The notes: generated from the letters alone by a model not told the origin. A stretch of 64,000 nucleotides of DNA from Batkoa obscura (GCA_030770535.1 JASVEC010000044.1:124001-188000), one strand, 5' to 3'. Counted from the stretch's first letter, positions 30,786 to 42,648 are shown. Made by a program: numbers and translations.

Positions 30786-33482
30786 TCAATAATCCTTCTC
30801 CTCTTCAATATTATCAATAAAATTATCTTCTTCAAGATTATTACTTCTTAATCCACTACCATCCTCTTTCTTTAAAGTAGATTCTCTTGATGGTGGTGGA
30901 GAATAAGCAGCAATCCTTACCCTTTTCTTTTGTTTATTATTATTGCTATTATTGTTATTATTACTTAAAGCTGATTTACTAGGTCGAATATATTTCTCAG
31001 GTTGAAACCTCATCCTTTCTTTCGCTGGACTTTTTCGAATCCTTCTTCTTGTTTCTAATGGATCCGAAGGTAATGGATGACTTAATTTACCTTGTGAATG
31101 AGCTAACAATGTGGGTGATAATACCATCTGAAATGGTCTTTTATTGGGCGTAATCCATTTTGGTGAACTATTGGAAATAATGGGAATAGATGGATCATGA
31201 CTTGTTAATTGATTTTTGGATTCATTAGTTGATTTTAATGATATTGTTGATGTACTATTATTCTTTGGTATAGATGGTTTAGATTGTTGTGTATTGTTAA
31301 ATGATTTTGATGAAGTTGTTGCTGGTATTGAAAATCTAGGTTGATGACGTATTGTTATATTTGTTGGTATTGATAATCTAGGCTGATGACGCAATGTTGT
31401 ATTTGTTGGCATAGATAACCTTGGTTTATTATTATTATTATTATTATTATTATTTGAATTAGTTAATTTAATAGAATTAATTGGTATGGATAATTTACTT
31501 TGATTTTGATGATTTAGTAAATTTAAATTAGGTAGTTTGTATTTTGGTAATTCGTTTGGTATTAATAAATTAGGAGTAAAGGGTTGAATTTTAAATTGAT
31601 CTAATTCATCTAAGTTTTCAATATCTTTAATTGTATTCTTATATTCTTCAATAAATTGATTGAATTTAATTAAATTAATTGAATTTAAATTACTTTTATC
31701 TTCAGTTAATATTTCCCATTGTAAGTTCATTGATTTTAATCCCAAATTATAAAATTGTTGATATTTATTATCATAAAATAATTCCATTGTAATTTGATCT
31801 TCTTTTAATATTTGTGCTAAATAATTACCAAATAAATGAATTACATTGTCTTCTACTTTTTTAAATGATTTCTCATGTAGTTCTAAATCATTTTTCATTA
31901 ATTGTATACTATTTGGATATTCTTTCACATGTAACTGTTTCTCCTCCTCTAACTTATCCATTAATAATTTAATTTCTTTTTTAAATCTATTATTACATTT
32001 CAATGGATTATTATTAAATAAAAATAATGTATAATTATTTAACATTTTCATCATATCTTGTATTATTTTGATAATAAATTCTTTCTTTTTAACGTTCAAT
32101 TTCTTACTTAAATATTTATTATACGATATCTTTGCCACTTTGCGATATGTTTGATATTCTTGAAGTTTTTCAAGGCTCAATAAATTTCCATGATTTGAAT
32201 TTTGATTTTGTAGAACATTAGTTTCCCTTTTATTCTTCAACTGTTCTTTTAACTTTTTAATTTCATCTCTAAGTCCTTGAATAATATCATTATGTTGCGA
32301 AAAATAAGTATTAATATTAATCATATTCTTTGTTGCTTTCATTTTAATTTCTTTAGCTCTATTGGCATAATTCAATGTGTTCAATGATTCTTCATAATAA
32401 GAGCTTGATGGATTTAAACAAACAATCATTGCTGTCTTACAATTTCCACTTAAAGAGGATTTCAACAATCTTGTCAACTTACTATTTCTATAAGGTATAT
32501 ATTTATTTTCTTTTTTAGCTAAAGCATTAATACAATTTCCAAGTGCTAATAGGGATTTATTAATATTGGATCCTTCCGTTTTATGTCTTCCATTATTAAT
32601 TACAGAAGCTCTTTCACTGCCTGCCAAATCAATTATACTTAGTGTAGAAATAGTTGCTTTGGTGGAGTTGGAAGATAATTTAGGTGTTTGTTTTAATGTA
32701 ATTCTTAATACGGCATGAGAACGTGAGGAAATAGCATTGGCGTTAGTACTACCGATAACTCGATTTTTATTACCTTCTTTAATTAAATCCATTAATTCTT
32801 CCACTGTTTTTGGTGAATGCATTGACAAATCATTAACTATCACCCCTTGCTCAGAATGTTCCATTAATTTTAAATTTCTTTGCTGCTTTTTGCTAACCAA
32901 TAAATCTCTTAATTCTTCATTATAAACTTCTAAATAAGATACTGAGATTGGAAACACTTTATCTTCACTCTCCTTATTAATCCTGGAAAATATTTCTTGA
33001 GCTGCTAAAAATATAATACCTGGTTCAGCTTCTGTACCACTAATGGTATAGGTTTTACCACAACCAGTTGCACCATAGGCGAAAATAGTAGCATTAAAAC
33101 CAGCAAATAAATCATTTAATAGTTTAGTACATGTTTCATAATACACTACTTCTTGACTTGATCCTTCATCAAATACTTTGTCAAATTGAAATTTTTTATC
33201 TAAACTTCTTTGACTTCTTCGAAATGTCCTTGCTGTTAAATTTTTATTCAATTGTGAATCTGAATTGGTCGATGGGTCAAAATAAATTGTGGTTTCTCCA
33301 ATTGGAAATACTACTTGTTTAATACCATGTTGTTTAGGTTTATTACTATAATTAACAAAGTTGATCCCATGGGAATTCCGTTCTTCTTCATGATTTAATA
33401 TTCCTTTTTCTTCGATTGTGAATGGCCGTACTCTTACTGCTACTAATAATGAGGAAGTAGAGGTGCCGTTAGTTTTGGTCAT
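30786..33482 (-). CDS. kinesin-8 family motor (Kip3/Klp5/KIF18-like)
   Basis: Plus-end-directed microtubule motor and depolymerase that limits spindle and cytoplasmic microtubule length. Single exon, 898 residues. Motor domain about residues 11-390: VAVRVRP, P-loop GATGCGKTYT (about 137-146), switch I AISSRSHAV, switch II DLAGSERA, then LNTLNYANRAKEIKMKATKN, whose neck continues INTYFSQHNDIIQGLRDEIK, the kinesin-8 signature. Coiled coil follows (RDEIKKLKEQLKNK), then a long Asn/Ser/Pro-rich tail with a poly-Asn run (about residue 682), three near-repeats of R-L/F-S-[IM]-P-[TA], and a basic segment (RRRIRKSPAKER) likely to bind microtubules. A 59-residue stretch between VRVRPF and the core strand is typical of this class. 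Short plus-strand frames over it are shadows. Confidence 0.93.
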   Translation of the reverse strand: MTKTNGTSTSSLLVAVRVRPFTIEEKGILNHEEERNSHGINFVNYSNKPKQHGIKQVVFPIGETTIYFDPSTNSDSQLNKNLTARTFRRSQRSLDKKFQFDKVFDEGSSQEVVYYETCTKLLNDLFAGFNATIFAYGATGCGKTYTISGTEAEPGIIFLAAQEIFSRINKESEDKVFPISVSYLEVYNEELRDLLVSKKQQRNLKLMEHSEQGVIVNDLSMHSPKTVEELMDLIKEGNKNRVIGSTNANAISSRSHAVLRITLKQTPKLSSNSTKATISTLSIIDLAGSERASVINNGRHKTEGSNINKSLLALGNCINALAKKENKYIPYRNSKLTRLLKSSLSGNCKTAMIVCLNPSSSYYEESLNTLNYANRAKEIKMKATKNMININTYFSQHNDIIQGLRDEIKKLKEQLKNKRETNVLQNQNSNHGNLLSLEKLQEYQTYRKVAKISYNKYLSKKLNVKKKEFIIKIIQDMMKMLNNYTLFLFNNNPLKCNNRFKKEIKLLMDKLEEEKQLHVKEYPNSIQLMKNDLELHEKSFKKVEDNVIHLFGNYLAQILKEDQITMELFYDNKYQQFYNLGLKSMNLQWEILTEDKSNLNSINLIKFNQFIEEYKNTIKDIENLDELDQFKIQPFTPNLLIPNELPKYKLPNLNLLNHQNQSKLSIPINSIKLTNSNNNNNNNNNKPRLSMPTNTTLRHQPRLSIPTNITIRHQPRFSIPATTSSKSFNNTQQSKPSIPKNNSTSTISLKSTNESKNQLTSHDPSIPIISNSSPKWITPNKRPFQMVLSPTLLAHSQGKLSHPLPSDPLETRRRIRKSPAKERMRFQPEKYIRPSKSALSNNNNNSNNNKQKKRVRIAAYSPPPSRESTLKKEDGSGLRSNNLEEDNFIDNIEEEKDY

Positions 33483-34379
33483 AGTTTTCTATAACAGAAA
33501 TTAAGTTTGAAACGAGATCTAAATTTCAATTACTTACCTTCAGATAAAGTTTTTTGATCTTGAAATAAGAAATAATTGGCAATAAAACTAAAGATGGATT
33601 ATCTCTTTTAAGATTGGGAGATAGTTGCTGTATAGCTTTTGAATTTGACTATATACTACGGTAAATTATTGTTTTTTATTATAAATAAATGATGAACTTT
33701 TTTAAACCAGATAATGATGAACTCTTTACTATATCCTTGAAACTTAGGATTGATAAAATATAAAGGAAAAAAAGAATATTTTCACGACTTTTAAATTCCA
33801 AGTTTTAATTGGCCAATCATAGCGGAAATGATCCAAAATTTTAATTTTTGAAAGGATATAAGTGAAAGGTTGAAATCAATAAGGTTTGTTTCTTAAATTG
33901 AATAAATCAAGTTTCCAAACTTTTATAAAAAATGGAGCCGTTCTGGATAATACGTGCATCAAGGTGGTCCATAGAGTACCTTTAATTTTCCAACGCTTTG
34001 TAAATAGAGCGATATCCACTTTTCATGAACAAAAATTTATCATTGTGATAAGTTTACTTAGTTAAGTGGATCGATAAATTATTTTAATTTATAATCAGCA
34101 GAACCGAAAATATACTAACCAAAAAATTATTGATGCTAATAAAAGGAGTGAAGCAGATATGGTCAATGTTAAAGAACAAGGGCTTTATCCATGGTATTAA
34201 ACAAAAAATACAAAGGTGTAAATAATAGGATGATTAAAAAACCGTATTATATCATCAATTGTCCCCAATTTATTAATACAGTCAAATAGAAATTAGCTAG
34301 TATTAATGAGAGTGTTAAAAATCAAATGAATTGAATAAATATTATAAAGCACTTTGACTTTATTTTTTCAAAGCCATAA
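33483..34379. other. intergenic upstream of kinesin
   Basis: No gene recognised. The right part may hold remnants of the LRR relic that follows. Confidence 0.45.
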
Positions 34380-34690
34380 TTATTGGAAATACCAGTCACT
34401 TAAATATTTATCTCTGAAGCGTATTAAACACTGTGAATTAGATGAGTTATTAGATGCATCCAGGATCATGGAGGGTTTAAATGTGTTGAACGTAAAACTA
34501 CCCTGATCGATTAACCTGCTGGGAAAAATCGAAAAACACCACAGGAAAAAAAGGAATAATAATAGTGAAATTGGGTATACTCTCAATTTGAGTAATGATT
34601 TATCCGAAATAGCAGTAATATTAACTAAGAGTGATGGAGTTAGTAAGGAAAAATTGAGAGTTGAGTTGGAATTTAAACAACAGTAAAGCA
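34380..34690 (+). pseudogene. decayed leucine-rich-repeat (F-box/LRR-like) fragment
   Basis: A plus-strand frame reads SLKYLSLKRIKHCELDELLD then ASRIMEGLNVLNVKLP before a stop, with the L..L.L.....L..L....L..L..L spacing of LRRs; a second frame continues NLLGKIEKHHRKKR and NLSNDLSEIAVILTKSDG. No intact start. A second F-box/LRR relic besides 26133-27005. The minus-strand 103-codon frame here is its shadow. Confidence 0.4.
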
Positions 34691-35462
34691 TAATGGAATT
34701 TTGGTTTCTTAAACTAAGTGTTCGATCCAGTGGTAATGAATTCTATCAACAAGAATGAAGAGAAACATTAATCCAAGTATAAACTCCAAATCTATTATGG
34801 GAGTTCAAAAGAGTAAATTTCAAATTGAAGAAGCAACAAAAATCTAAGAAAAACAGAAGGAAGAGAAGGAAATATTAAAATTTTATAGTAATCATTATCA
34901 AACTTTATTAAGATAAGGTTTAAAATTGGGATTAAAAGTGGCTCTACTGTCTAGTATCCTTTATATCCCCCCTGATATAAAGGGATATTATTTATGCTAT
35001 TGGAATGTATTAAAAATAAAATGAAAAAATTAACTTGGTTATATCGATCATGTTTTATAAACTCTACTTTTGCTTTTTATTTGAACTATGATCAATAAAG
35101 TCACTAGAACACTATTGCTTTGGTATAGTCAAGGTTGATAAAGGCTCTTATTTTCTTCATCATAAAATGCCAATTTCATTTGCAAAAATTGAGGAAAAAA
35201 GTTCCAACCAAAAAGAACAGCTATCTAACTTGAAAAGTTTAGAAAAGCAATTTCTATATAGTGAAAGCTAGGGTTGGAATTAAGATTAAAAATATTCTAA
35301 TCAGTATTAATATTAGGGTTAGGGAGGGTTAGTATAAGATTTAGTTTTTAATTAAAACAAGTTAAAATTACTTTGTGTTTGCTTTTAACTCAGTTATTAG
35401 CTAAAAATTGCTTTTATTAAAAATAGAAATTTCTAAACAAATGTTTAGTATTTTTAACTACT
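34691..35462. other. intergenic, no gene seen
   Basis: AT-rich, possibly the tail of the preceding relic; nothing recognisable. Confidence 0.4.
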
Positions 35463-35568
35463 ATATGGGGATGTGTTTTTGTGTTTAAGAATCTTACTAA
35501 CAATTTTTCCACTCAAATAGCGCTTAAAAGATGGAAAAAATAATAAGGCCAAAAAAACATCATCATAT
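35463..35568 (-). mobile_element. palindromic MITE-like element, copy 17
   Basis: ATATGGGGATGTGTTTTTGT ... ACATCATCATAT with an intact CACTCAAATAGCGCTTAAAA core. Confidence 0.87.
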
Positions 35569-36370
35569 TAAACCCATGATTTATTTTAAAAAAAATGGTA
35601 ATGAAAAATAAGTTACTATTTTTATTAACAAGTATTCCATGCTTATGAATTAAAGTCTATCTTAATTATATAATTTGGAGCATGTGAATATCAGCTTTAT
35701 CCAGGATTACAACCTTGGATAAACAATTGTCCTTAAAACACAATATTTTATTATATAACTAAATTTTAAACTTTATCTACATCCTCAAGTTTCTACTGGA
35801 AACTACTTTTTATCTTTTTTAGCTATATTGTATAGTATTTTTTTCATTATTACGATATAACTTCATACTTTACTAAATAATTTTTTCATATTTTGTATAC
35901 TTGGAAAGTTATTGTAAACTTTTTTATAGCTAATATAAAGCAATCAGGTTTTGAGTACCGAATTCCATAACACTGAAAATAACAACAATAATAAAACTTA
36001 TTATGATGATATAATCTACTATTAAAAACAGTTGAAACTATCATATAAAATATAATGAAACATCGATTTACAAAGGTAAAGTATTATTATAAATATTAAA
36101 CTATACATTTTAAATAAACTAAGCGTAATGAATTATCCAAATATCCAATAAAATGAATTTGCTATAGTAATTAACAAGTTTATTATAATATGGAATTTTA
36201 TTCGCAAAATTATTACATCTTATTATTCTTATGAGATGGTATAAATATTGTTTATGTTATTAGTAACTTATAAATTTTAATCACATTTAAAATATGTAAG
36301 TAGTTTTCAACTTTCAAAATATTTTTCATTAAATTTTAATATTAATTATTTATACTTAGATAAAGCAAAA

Positions 36371-36829
36371 ATGGGTTACTATATGCCTTGTAGTTACAAT
36401 GACCTTATAGCAAATAGGTGGGCAGCTAACAATCCTAACTTCAATAAAGAATATCGAGATGGCGTCAAACGTCGACAAGAAGAAATGATCCAAAAAAACC
36501 AAGATTTTCTAAAGAAAGTAGAAACTGCAACCACCCCAGAGAATATCAAAGTTACCTTAAAAAATTCTTTAATTCATCACCGTAATAAAGAGCATGCCGT
36601 TTATATGAAAAATGGAAAATTATGGTATATTGATAGCTCAAAAGGAGAAGCGGTCATAGATGATAATAAGGAGTTAATAGTGAATGAAGGTTTAAAATCA
36701 GTAGTTGAGAAAGATTCTTCACAGAAAATTGATAGCTTGGTTGAAGAATTAAGTAATCAAAGCTTTGCTACTATGCCATTGGAAATTCGAGGAATCATAA
36801 TTGATTATTTACATATCAATTTTAATTAA
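36371..36829 (+). CDS. unrecognised protein with F-box-like C-terminus
   Basis: Intronless, 152 residues: MGYYMPCSYNDLIANRWAAN, a charged helix with many Lys/Glu, a central HHRNKEHAVYMKNGKLWYID domain (compact beta-like), and a C-terminal LATMPLEIRGIIIDYL-type segment (…FATMPLEIRGIIIDYLHINF) that resembles the first helix of an F-box (LP.EI...I..YL). No known family recognised; no signal peptide. A decayed tandem copy lies 1.65 kb downstream (38062-38440), and the homology includes the 5' flank. A MITE sits 55 bp past the stop, so it may lie in the 3' UTR. Confidence 0.6.
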   Translation: MGYYMPCSYNDLIANRWAANNPNFNKEYRDGVKRRQEEMIQKNQDFLKKVETATTPENIKVTLKNSLIHHRNKEHAVYMKNGKLWYIDSSKGEAVIDDNKELIVNEGLKSVVEKDSSQKIDSLVEELSNQSFATMPLEIRGIIIDYLHINFN

Positions 36830-36883
36830 ATAAATTTATTAGTATTGAACAGAATTCTTATCTTTCATATTGGAACCTTTTAC

Positions 36884-36986
36884 ATATGGGGATGTATTTT
36901 TGTATTTGAGAATTTTACTAACAATTTTTCCACGTAAATAGCGCTTAAAAGATGAAAAAGTAATGAAGAAAAAAAACATCCCGTAT
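36884..36986 (-). mobile_element. palindromic MITE-like element, copy 18
   Basis: ATATGGGGATGTATTTTTGT ... ACATCCCGTAT, in the likely 3' UTR of the gene at 36371. Confidence 0.87.
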
Positions 36987-38061
36987 TGTAAAAGTAAAAA
37001 AATTGGTAGTTTTGATTGATGAAACCAATTTCAATATATCAAAGGAACTTTTGAAAGGATATAATATTAAGTTATTTTGTATACATATATAAACAATAAT
37101 GTTATATTGACTACAAAATGATGTATTAATCATTTGTTATACATAGCCAACTTTTCACAATATAACATGAACCTCACAATGATATTTATTTAGCGTTTAA
37201 ATGATAATTTATTCAAATTGTATAACTAAAAGTATACTGAAGTTTTTTACAATGTTCATTAGATTTTGTGTAAACTTATTTCGGTATTTAAGTTTTAAAC
37301 ACAACAGTGTCAATTAATTGAAAGTAAAATACGAAAAAATCATCAGCCTAGACTCAATATTAATATTCTCATTATAGTATTTTCCTACGCTTATTTATAA
37401 TTTATGTTTTATTGATTTAAGTATAACTTTAGCTAGAGGAGCCCTATTCAACATCTACTTTTTTATTTGAACTTTGTGGCAAATGATTTTTACAGCACAA
37501 TTCTTAGTATCTTTTTGGTTTATCTATATTCCAATAAATTATAAAGTAAAAAAGTGATGAAAATACTCAAGTTTGTTCAGTGTGCTGTTTGTTATGTAAA
37601 GACTATCTTATACTTGGAGTCTAGGATAGCACAGTCATTTTTCAAAATATTTTATAGATAGTACACAAAACATAATACAACAATGATTTAAGAGTTTAGC
37701 ATACCATTACAAATAACAAACTATCTATAATAGATCAATCAAAGATAATTAATTATTCTGATATTCAATCAAATTAATATTGATGCAATAATTAGCTAGT
37801 ATAATTATAAAAAGTTGCCATTTCCATAAAATTTTGTATTTTATTATTCTTATGAACTCCTTATAAAGCCTCATCCTCAAGAAAACCAAATCATCTGTTT
37901 GTATGCGTAATAAAAAATGTTTTCACGAGATGATCAAAACTAGTCATTTTCGACAGATGTTATCTTTTTTTATCTTATTTAAAGTATGTAATTTTAATTA
38001 TAAATCTTTACAACTTTTCAAAGTTTAATTTACTTTTATAATAATCAATTCATATACAAAC
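36987..38061. other. intergenic; right part homologous to the 5' flank of the 36371 gene
   Basis: 37741-37850 (for example TTTTATTATTCTTATGA) resembles 36121-36240, consistent with a tandem duplication that included the promoter. No gene otherwise. Confidence 0.5.
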
Positions 38062-38440
38062 ATGAAAGATTTCAATCATGAACTTCCTAACGGTATAAAC
38101 GATTAGATAATAAGTGGATTTGATAAAACTCAACCCGACTGCAGCAAAAAATGGGATGGTTTGATCTAATGAGAGCGTGAAGAAACAAGCCGAAAAAAGA
38201 AAGCGTTTTTGGAGAAACTAAAATTAGTAACAAGCCAGACAGTACCAAAGCTACCTTAAAAAAGATTTCAGTTGAGAAATGTAACAGAGTATGCCATGTA
38301 TTAGAGAAATTGTAGATTAGTATACATCAATAGCTCTATAAGTGGAAGAGGAATTGTTGATGCTGATAGTGAGTTGTTGGTTGGTAGGAATTTGAAATTT
38401 GTGGTTCTTAAAGACTCCAAACAAATATTGCTATTTTAGT
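38062..38440 (+). pseudogene. decayed tandem copy of the 36371 gene
   Basis: Broken frames recall the intact gene in order: FLEKLKLVTS (intact FLKKVETATT), RNVTEYAMY then RNCRLVYINSS (intact RNKEHAVYMKNGKLWYIDSS), and GIVDADSELLVGRNLKFVV (intact AVIDDNKELIVNEGLKSVV). Stops and frame changes interrupt it. Homology ends before the F-box-like C-terminus. Confidence 0.65.
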
Positions 38441-38761
38441 TGGCAAACACAATGGTATAAACTTTGATATTATGATTTCTCAAATTAAAAAGGCTATAAT
38501 TAGCAACTTATGTCCACATTCTGAATAAATTTAGTCAAAGTTATATATAATTAGCTATTTTATTTAGGTTTAAAATATAATCTATGATCATAACAATGAA
38601 ATCAAATACTATACCTTTGATCAGGAAAATCGATTTCATTCTGTTAAAAATACTTATAAAGGGTATATAATTAATCAAGTTTATAATTAAATATAAGCAA
38701 TAATTTAGTTTTGATCAAAGAAAAATCATTAACTTTGATTATATATAGCCAATCTTTTAGC

Positions 38762-38860
38762 ATATAGGGGTGTATTTTTAAAGAGTTTTACTGATAGGCT
38801 TTCCACTCAAATAGTACTTAAAAAATGAAAAAGGTGATGAAACCAAAAAAACACCCCTAT
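38762..38860 (-). mobile_element. palindromic MITE-like element, copy 19
   Basis: ATATAGGGGTGTATTTTTAA ... ACACCCCTAT; core TCAAATAGTACTTAAAAAAT. Confidence 0.84.
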
Positions 38861-39154
38861 GTAATGCCAAACAATAAACTTAAACTGTATTTATAAAAAT
38901 AATTTAAGTAACAATAGCTTAAAATATTTTTCTATTTACTCATTAGGTAGACGATTTGGTTTATTAAGAAATAAAAAACTGAAATAAACTACAAAGAAAA
39001 GGTAAGGGTTAGAAGAATTTAATGATATTAATGATCTTAGTTACCGTAGATCAGCTCATTTTTTGGAGCTGGTTCAAGTGTTTGAAATCGAGTAATCTAC
39101 GATATTAATTAAGTAAAAGCAAACGAAAGTTCTATATACGATTTGTTTTGTAAT

Positions 39155-39259
39155 ATATGGGGCTGTTTTTTTTAGTTTCATTATTCTTCCATTTTTTAAG
39201 CGCTATTTGAGTGGAAAGATTGTAGTAAAATTCTTAAATACAAAAATACATCCCCATAT
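39155..39259 (+). mobile_element. palindromic MITE-like element, copy 20
   Basis: ATATGGGGCTGTTTTTTTTA ... TACATCCCCATAT with an intact AAGCGCTATTTGAGTGG core. Confidence 0.88.
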
Positions 39260-39512
39260 AACCTTATTTCAATATTTAAGTTGTGAAAAATAATAGCTTC
39301 AATTGGTCAACATTCATAATACAAAAGAACCATTAGCTTGAAATTCGATGGCTATATCTTTATTGTGATTTATTAGTTATATATTATATTTTATAAGAAA
39401 TTACATTACATGTTTTTAACTTATTACAGTTATAATAAGAGAAAAAATTTAAACAAGTTAGGGTAAACTTTTTGATAGTAATTGCAAAAGTAAACAAAAC
39501 CGAGAATTTATG

Positions 39513-39617
39513 GCATGAGGATGTTTTTTTTGGTTTCATTACTTTTCCATTTTTAAGTTCTACTTGAGCGGAAAAATTAGTATTAAAATTTTAAACAAAA
39601 AAACACATCTCCAATAT
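39513..39617 (+). mobile_element. palindromic MITE-like element, copy 21
   Basis: GCATGAGGATGTTTTTTTTG ... ACATCTCCAATAT. It abuts the next copy head to tail. Confidence 0.8.
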
Positions 39618-39618
39618 A

Positions 39619-39734
39619 GTATGGGGATGTATTTTTTGGCTTTATCACTTTTTACATTTTTAAGTACTATTTAAGTGCTATTTAAGTGGAAAGATTGCTA
39701 GTAGAATTTTAAACACAAAAGCACATTCTCATAT
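39619..39734 (+). mobile_element. palindromic MITE-like element, copy 22, in tandem with copy 21
   Basis: GTATGGGGATGTATTTTTTG ... ACATTCTCATAT, with a small internal duplication (AGTACTATTTA AGTGCTATTTA). Two copies inserted side by side in the same orientation. Confidence 0.83.
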
Positions 39735-40687
39735 TTTAAATTTTGCTTACTTTTGTTGCAATTACTATCGAAAAGTTTATACCCTAGCTTGTTTAAATTT
39801 TTCTGCTATAGCCGTAGTAGGTTAAAAATACTATAGTTTTTATAAAACGATTGAATTTTGAAAGGTTTTTGGTGTGCATAAATTGAACTAATAATTCCTA
39901 CCTAAAATTTGGGTGCGATTTATGTTTAAATGAGTAACACTGTAACATGAATTTAATAAGTAGTGTTTAAATCCAAAGTAGAAGCAAACTCATAATTATA
40001 GAATATATTGAAAAGTTACCAACTTTCAATTATGATAAATTATGAGTCTAGAATTAATAAAGGTTGATATGTAATAACATAGTCTATTTAAACTATCTTT
40101 TTCAATTAAGCATGACTAATTCATTAAGAAGTTCATAGTAAATTTGTCAAATTTATTTTGCAGAGTTATAAAAGTCCACTATTTAAGTTACTTTAGAACT
40201 TGGGTTACAAACAATGGAATTTCGAAAATATTTAAAGTCATAATTTTAAGTCAAAAAAATAGGGTAGAAAATATTTAAAAATAAAGAGGAAAAGCTAATA
40301 TAATCTATAGTTAAAATTTAGAAAAAGAGATCTGATAAGTTCATAAAAACAGCCAAATAACCTATCTATACACCAAAGTAGATATTATCTGATATCAATT
40401 AATGAATATAGAATGTGTGAAATAGACAATAAAAACAGATTGGTTTGTATATAAATGAACATAGCTTTGTATTGTGTAAAAAAGATGTTCTCAATTTCTA
40501 GAAATTGAGCTTAAAAGGGTAATGATAGATCTTGAAAAGATTATTTCCGCTAATCCTAAAGATCAAAAAATGAACAAAGAAAAGTATAAATAGTAAATAA
40601 TGGTAAACCAATAATTTCATAAATGATCTTAAAATTAGGTGCTATAGTTATTGAACTAATGGAAATCAAAGCAGACTAAAAAGAGAT
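39735..40687. other. intergenic, no gene seen
   Basis: AT-rich; may contain lost 5' exons of the SPRY gene that follows, but none is recognisable. Confidence 0.45.
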
Positions 40688-41470
40688 TTGTTTTTTGTAT
40701 TTTCTAAATTTTTAATTTTAAATGGGTTTAAAGGAGTTTTGCAAATTGATGTATATGCCATAAAGGATAAGGGATTAATCAAGGACATATGTTTACGAGA
40801 GGATCACTATCGTACGAAATCAGATGATATAATATTAACTAATGGAATGAAAGTTAAAGAATTTAATATCAATGAAAACAATGACAATGTAAAGAAAGGG
40901 GGTATAGATACTATTTATTTTATCAAAAGTTGTATTTTACAGTCGGAGTGTTCTAAACTGAATGAAACTTGGTTTTATTATGAAATCAAAATTATGGATC
41001 TTAGACCAGACGCTGATATATTTATTGGGTATGCAAGTGATAGTAAGAAAAAGTTTAATTGTAATGCTTATAATTAACTCTTTATATAATGACTAACTTA
41101 ACTCATTAGATAACCATATTCTTTTAAGTAATAAAAATAACGGGGTTATAGTTAATAACACAACCATAAAAACAGTTATGGGCCAACTTTAAAACGAGGG
41201 GATATTGTAGGATGCTATTACGATATGATTGATGACAAAGTGATTTTTATTTGTAATGGTATAGAGCTGTGCTCTTTTGATTATTCCTTTGATGGCCTCC
41301 CACTTTCAAAAACTATCAGTTGTACTCCTGGTACACTAATTAAGTATAATTTTGGCAATAAGAGCTTTGATTATCGTAAAATGAAGCTGGATAAGAGGGT
41401 TATCCCACACGAAAAGACGGAAGAAATACTACCTAGTTATGTGGATGCTAAGATAAATTATAATCTTTGA
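40688..41470 (+). pseudogene. SPRY-domain gene, apparently frame-broken
   Basis: Fragments of one SPRY domain in order: ETWFYYEIKIMDLRPDADIF, IGYAS (strand of Y-E-V.......IGF), then after a 49-nt intron (41061-41109, GTAATG...CTAACTTAACTCATTAG) YNHILLSNKNNGVIVNN, then one frame over SYGPTLKRGDIVGCYYDMID, DKVIFICNGIEL and SFDGLPLSKTISC (family: YGP.f..GDviGc......i.ft.NG). The frame changes once between about 41160 and 41180. No ATG in frame at the 5' end: the first open codon is at 40688 and an upstream exon may be missing. SPRY domains are protein-interaction modules (RanBPM-like). Either a pseudogene or one base error in the assembly. Confidence 0.65.
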
Positions 41471-42470
41471 CAGAGATCAATTTGCTTAGCATCATATGCT
41501 GCAGGGTGTATAAAATATTGGATAGTTTTGTAGTTAGGTGTAAATGTTTAACCACTAGTTGTATTCCTATTTCTCTGAATTTGCCTATGTTCCTTATGTA
41601 TGTCTTAATTATATAATTTTAATAAATGTACCATCAGTATTAATAAAGGTTTTTATTTCAAATAACTTTAAATAAAACGATATACTTGAATTCTAAATAA
41701 AGTGGAAATCACTCATCATAATAGTCGCAAATGTATATGGAATTCATAAAATATACTACAACTTTGTTTTTGGACAGGTGGGGAGAACGGCCCATTAAAA
41801 CTGAAGATTCTTCTGACATTTACGATTCCTTTTTTAATAACTTTTCTTCAATAAAGTGCTACAAAACATATCAAAACCTCTCGGTATTCTCTTATTAACT
41901 GGATCATCCAAATAGTACCCTATGAATATCTGATTATAAATTAGCTATATTTTATTTGCAGCTTTATTAGGAACATATTACTTTCTAATTCAATATGTCA
42001 TATTTATCTTATGATTAGAGCCTCATACTCATTTGCTCTATACATGGGAAAATCATAGAGCACATATTCATTTATGTCTTATTGCTCAACCTTTAGTAAG
42101 CGCATATCTATTCTACCTTAAGCTCTTATTTTTAATCTTCAAGATATTATTTGTTTTTGGTTACTCTTTATTTTCAGTTATATGAGAATTTGTCCTAATT
42201 TATATCATAACATGTCCTATATATAGCTTTTGATATGCTTTTGATAACTTGGTTTATAAAACAACTCGTTATACATCCCATAGCATTATTGCCATCATCA
42301 TAGAAGGAGGTCTAATAAAAAGTGATTTATACTTTTCATCAACTCTTATGTCTTGGAAACAGTCAAAAAGGTAAATGTAAATTGTAAGACTATCAGAGGT
42401 TTGATTGGCCCCTACTTATACATTTATATAAGCCATCTTCTATATTATTTTTTGGTTGATTTCTTAAGCT
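41471..42470. other. intergenic, no gene seen
   Basis: No supported gene. A hydrophobic stretch around 41990-42250 has stops in every frame. Confidence 0.45.
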
Positions 42471-42555
42471 ATATGAGGATGTATTTGTTTGAATCTTACT
42501 GGTAGAGCTTCCACTTAAATAATGCTTAAAAGATGGAAAAAATGTCTCCCCTTAT
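42471..42555 (-). mobile_element. palindromic MITE-like element, copy 23 (internally deleted)
   Basis: ATATGAGGATGTATTTGTTT, CCACTTAAATAATGCTTAAA, then a shortened right end CTCCCCTTAT. It ends 21 bp before tRNA-Ile. Confidence 0.75.
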
Positions 42556-42575
42556 TGTCAAGCTTAAAAATAAGC

Positions 42576-42648
42576 TGCTCCGTATAGGGCTTGAACCTAT
42601 GACCTTAGCGTTATTAGCACCACGCTCTGCCAACTGAGCTAACGGAGC
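42576..42648 (-). tRNA. tRNA-Ile(AAU)
   Basis: Exact inverted copy of the tRNA-Ile at 20265-20337, with the same acceptor GCTCCGT and loop CTAATAA. Confidence 0.96.

Noticed and set aside
34380-34691. 103-codon minus frame
   Set aside because: Opposite an LRR-like relic on the plus strand; its hydrophobic look is the shadow.
41990-42250. Possible GPCR relic from hydrophobic codons
   Set aside because: Stops in every frame and no motif shared with the receptor at 47905.
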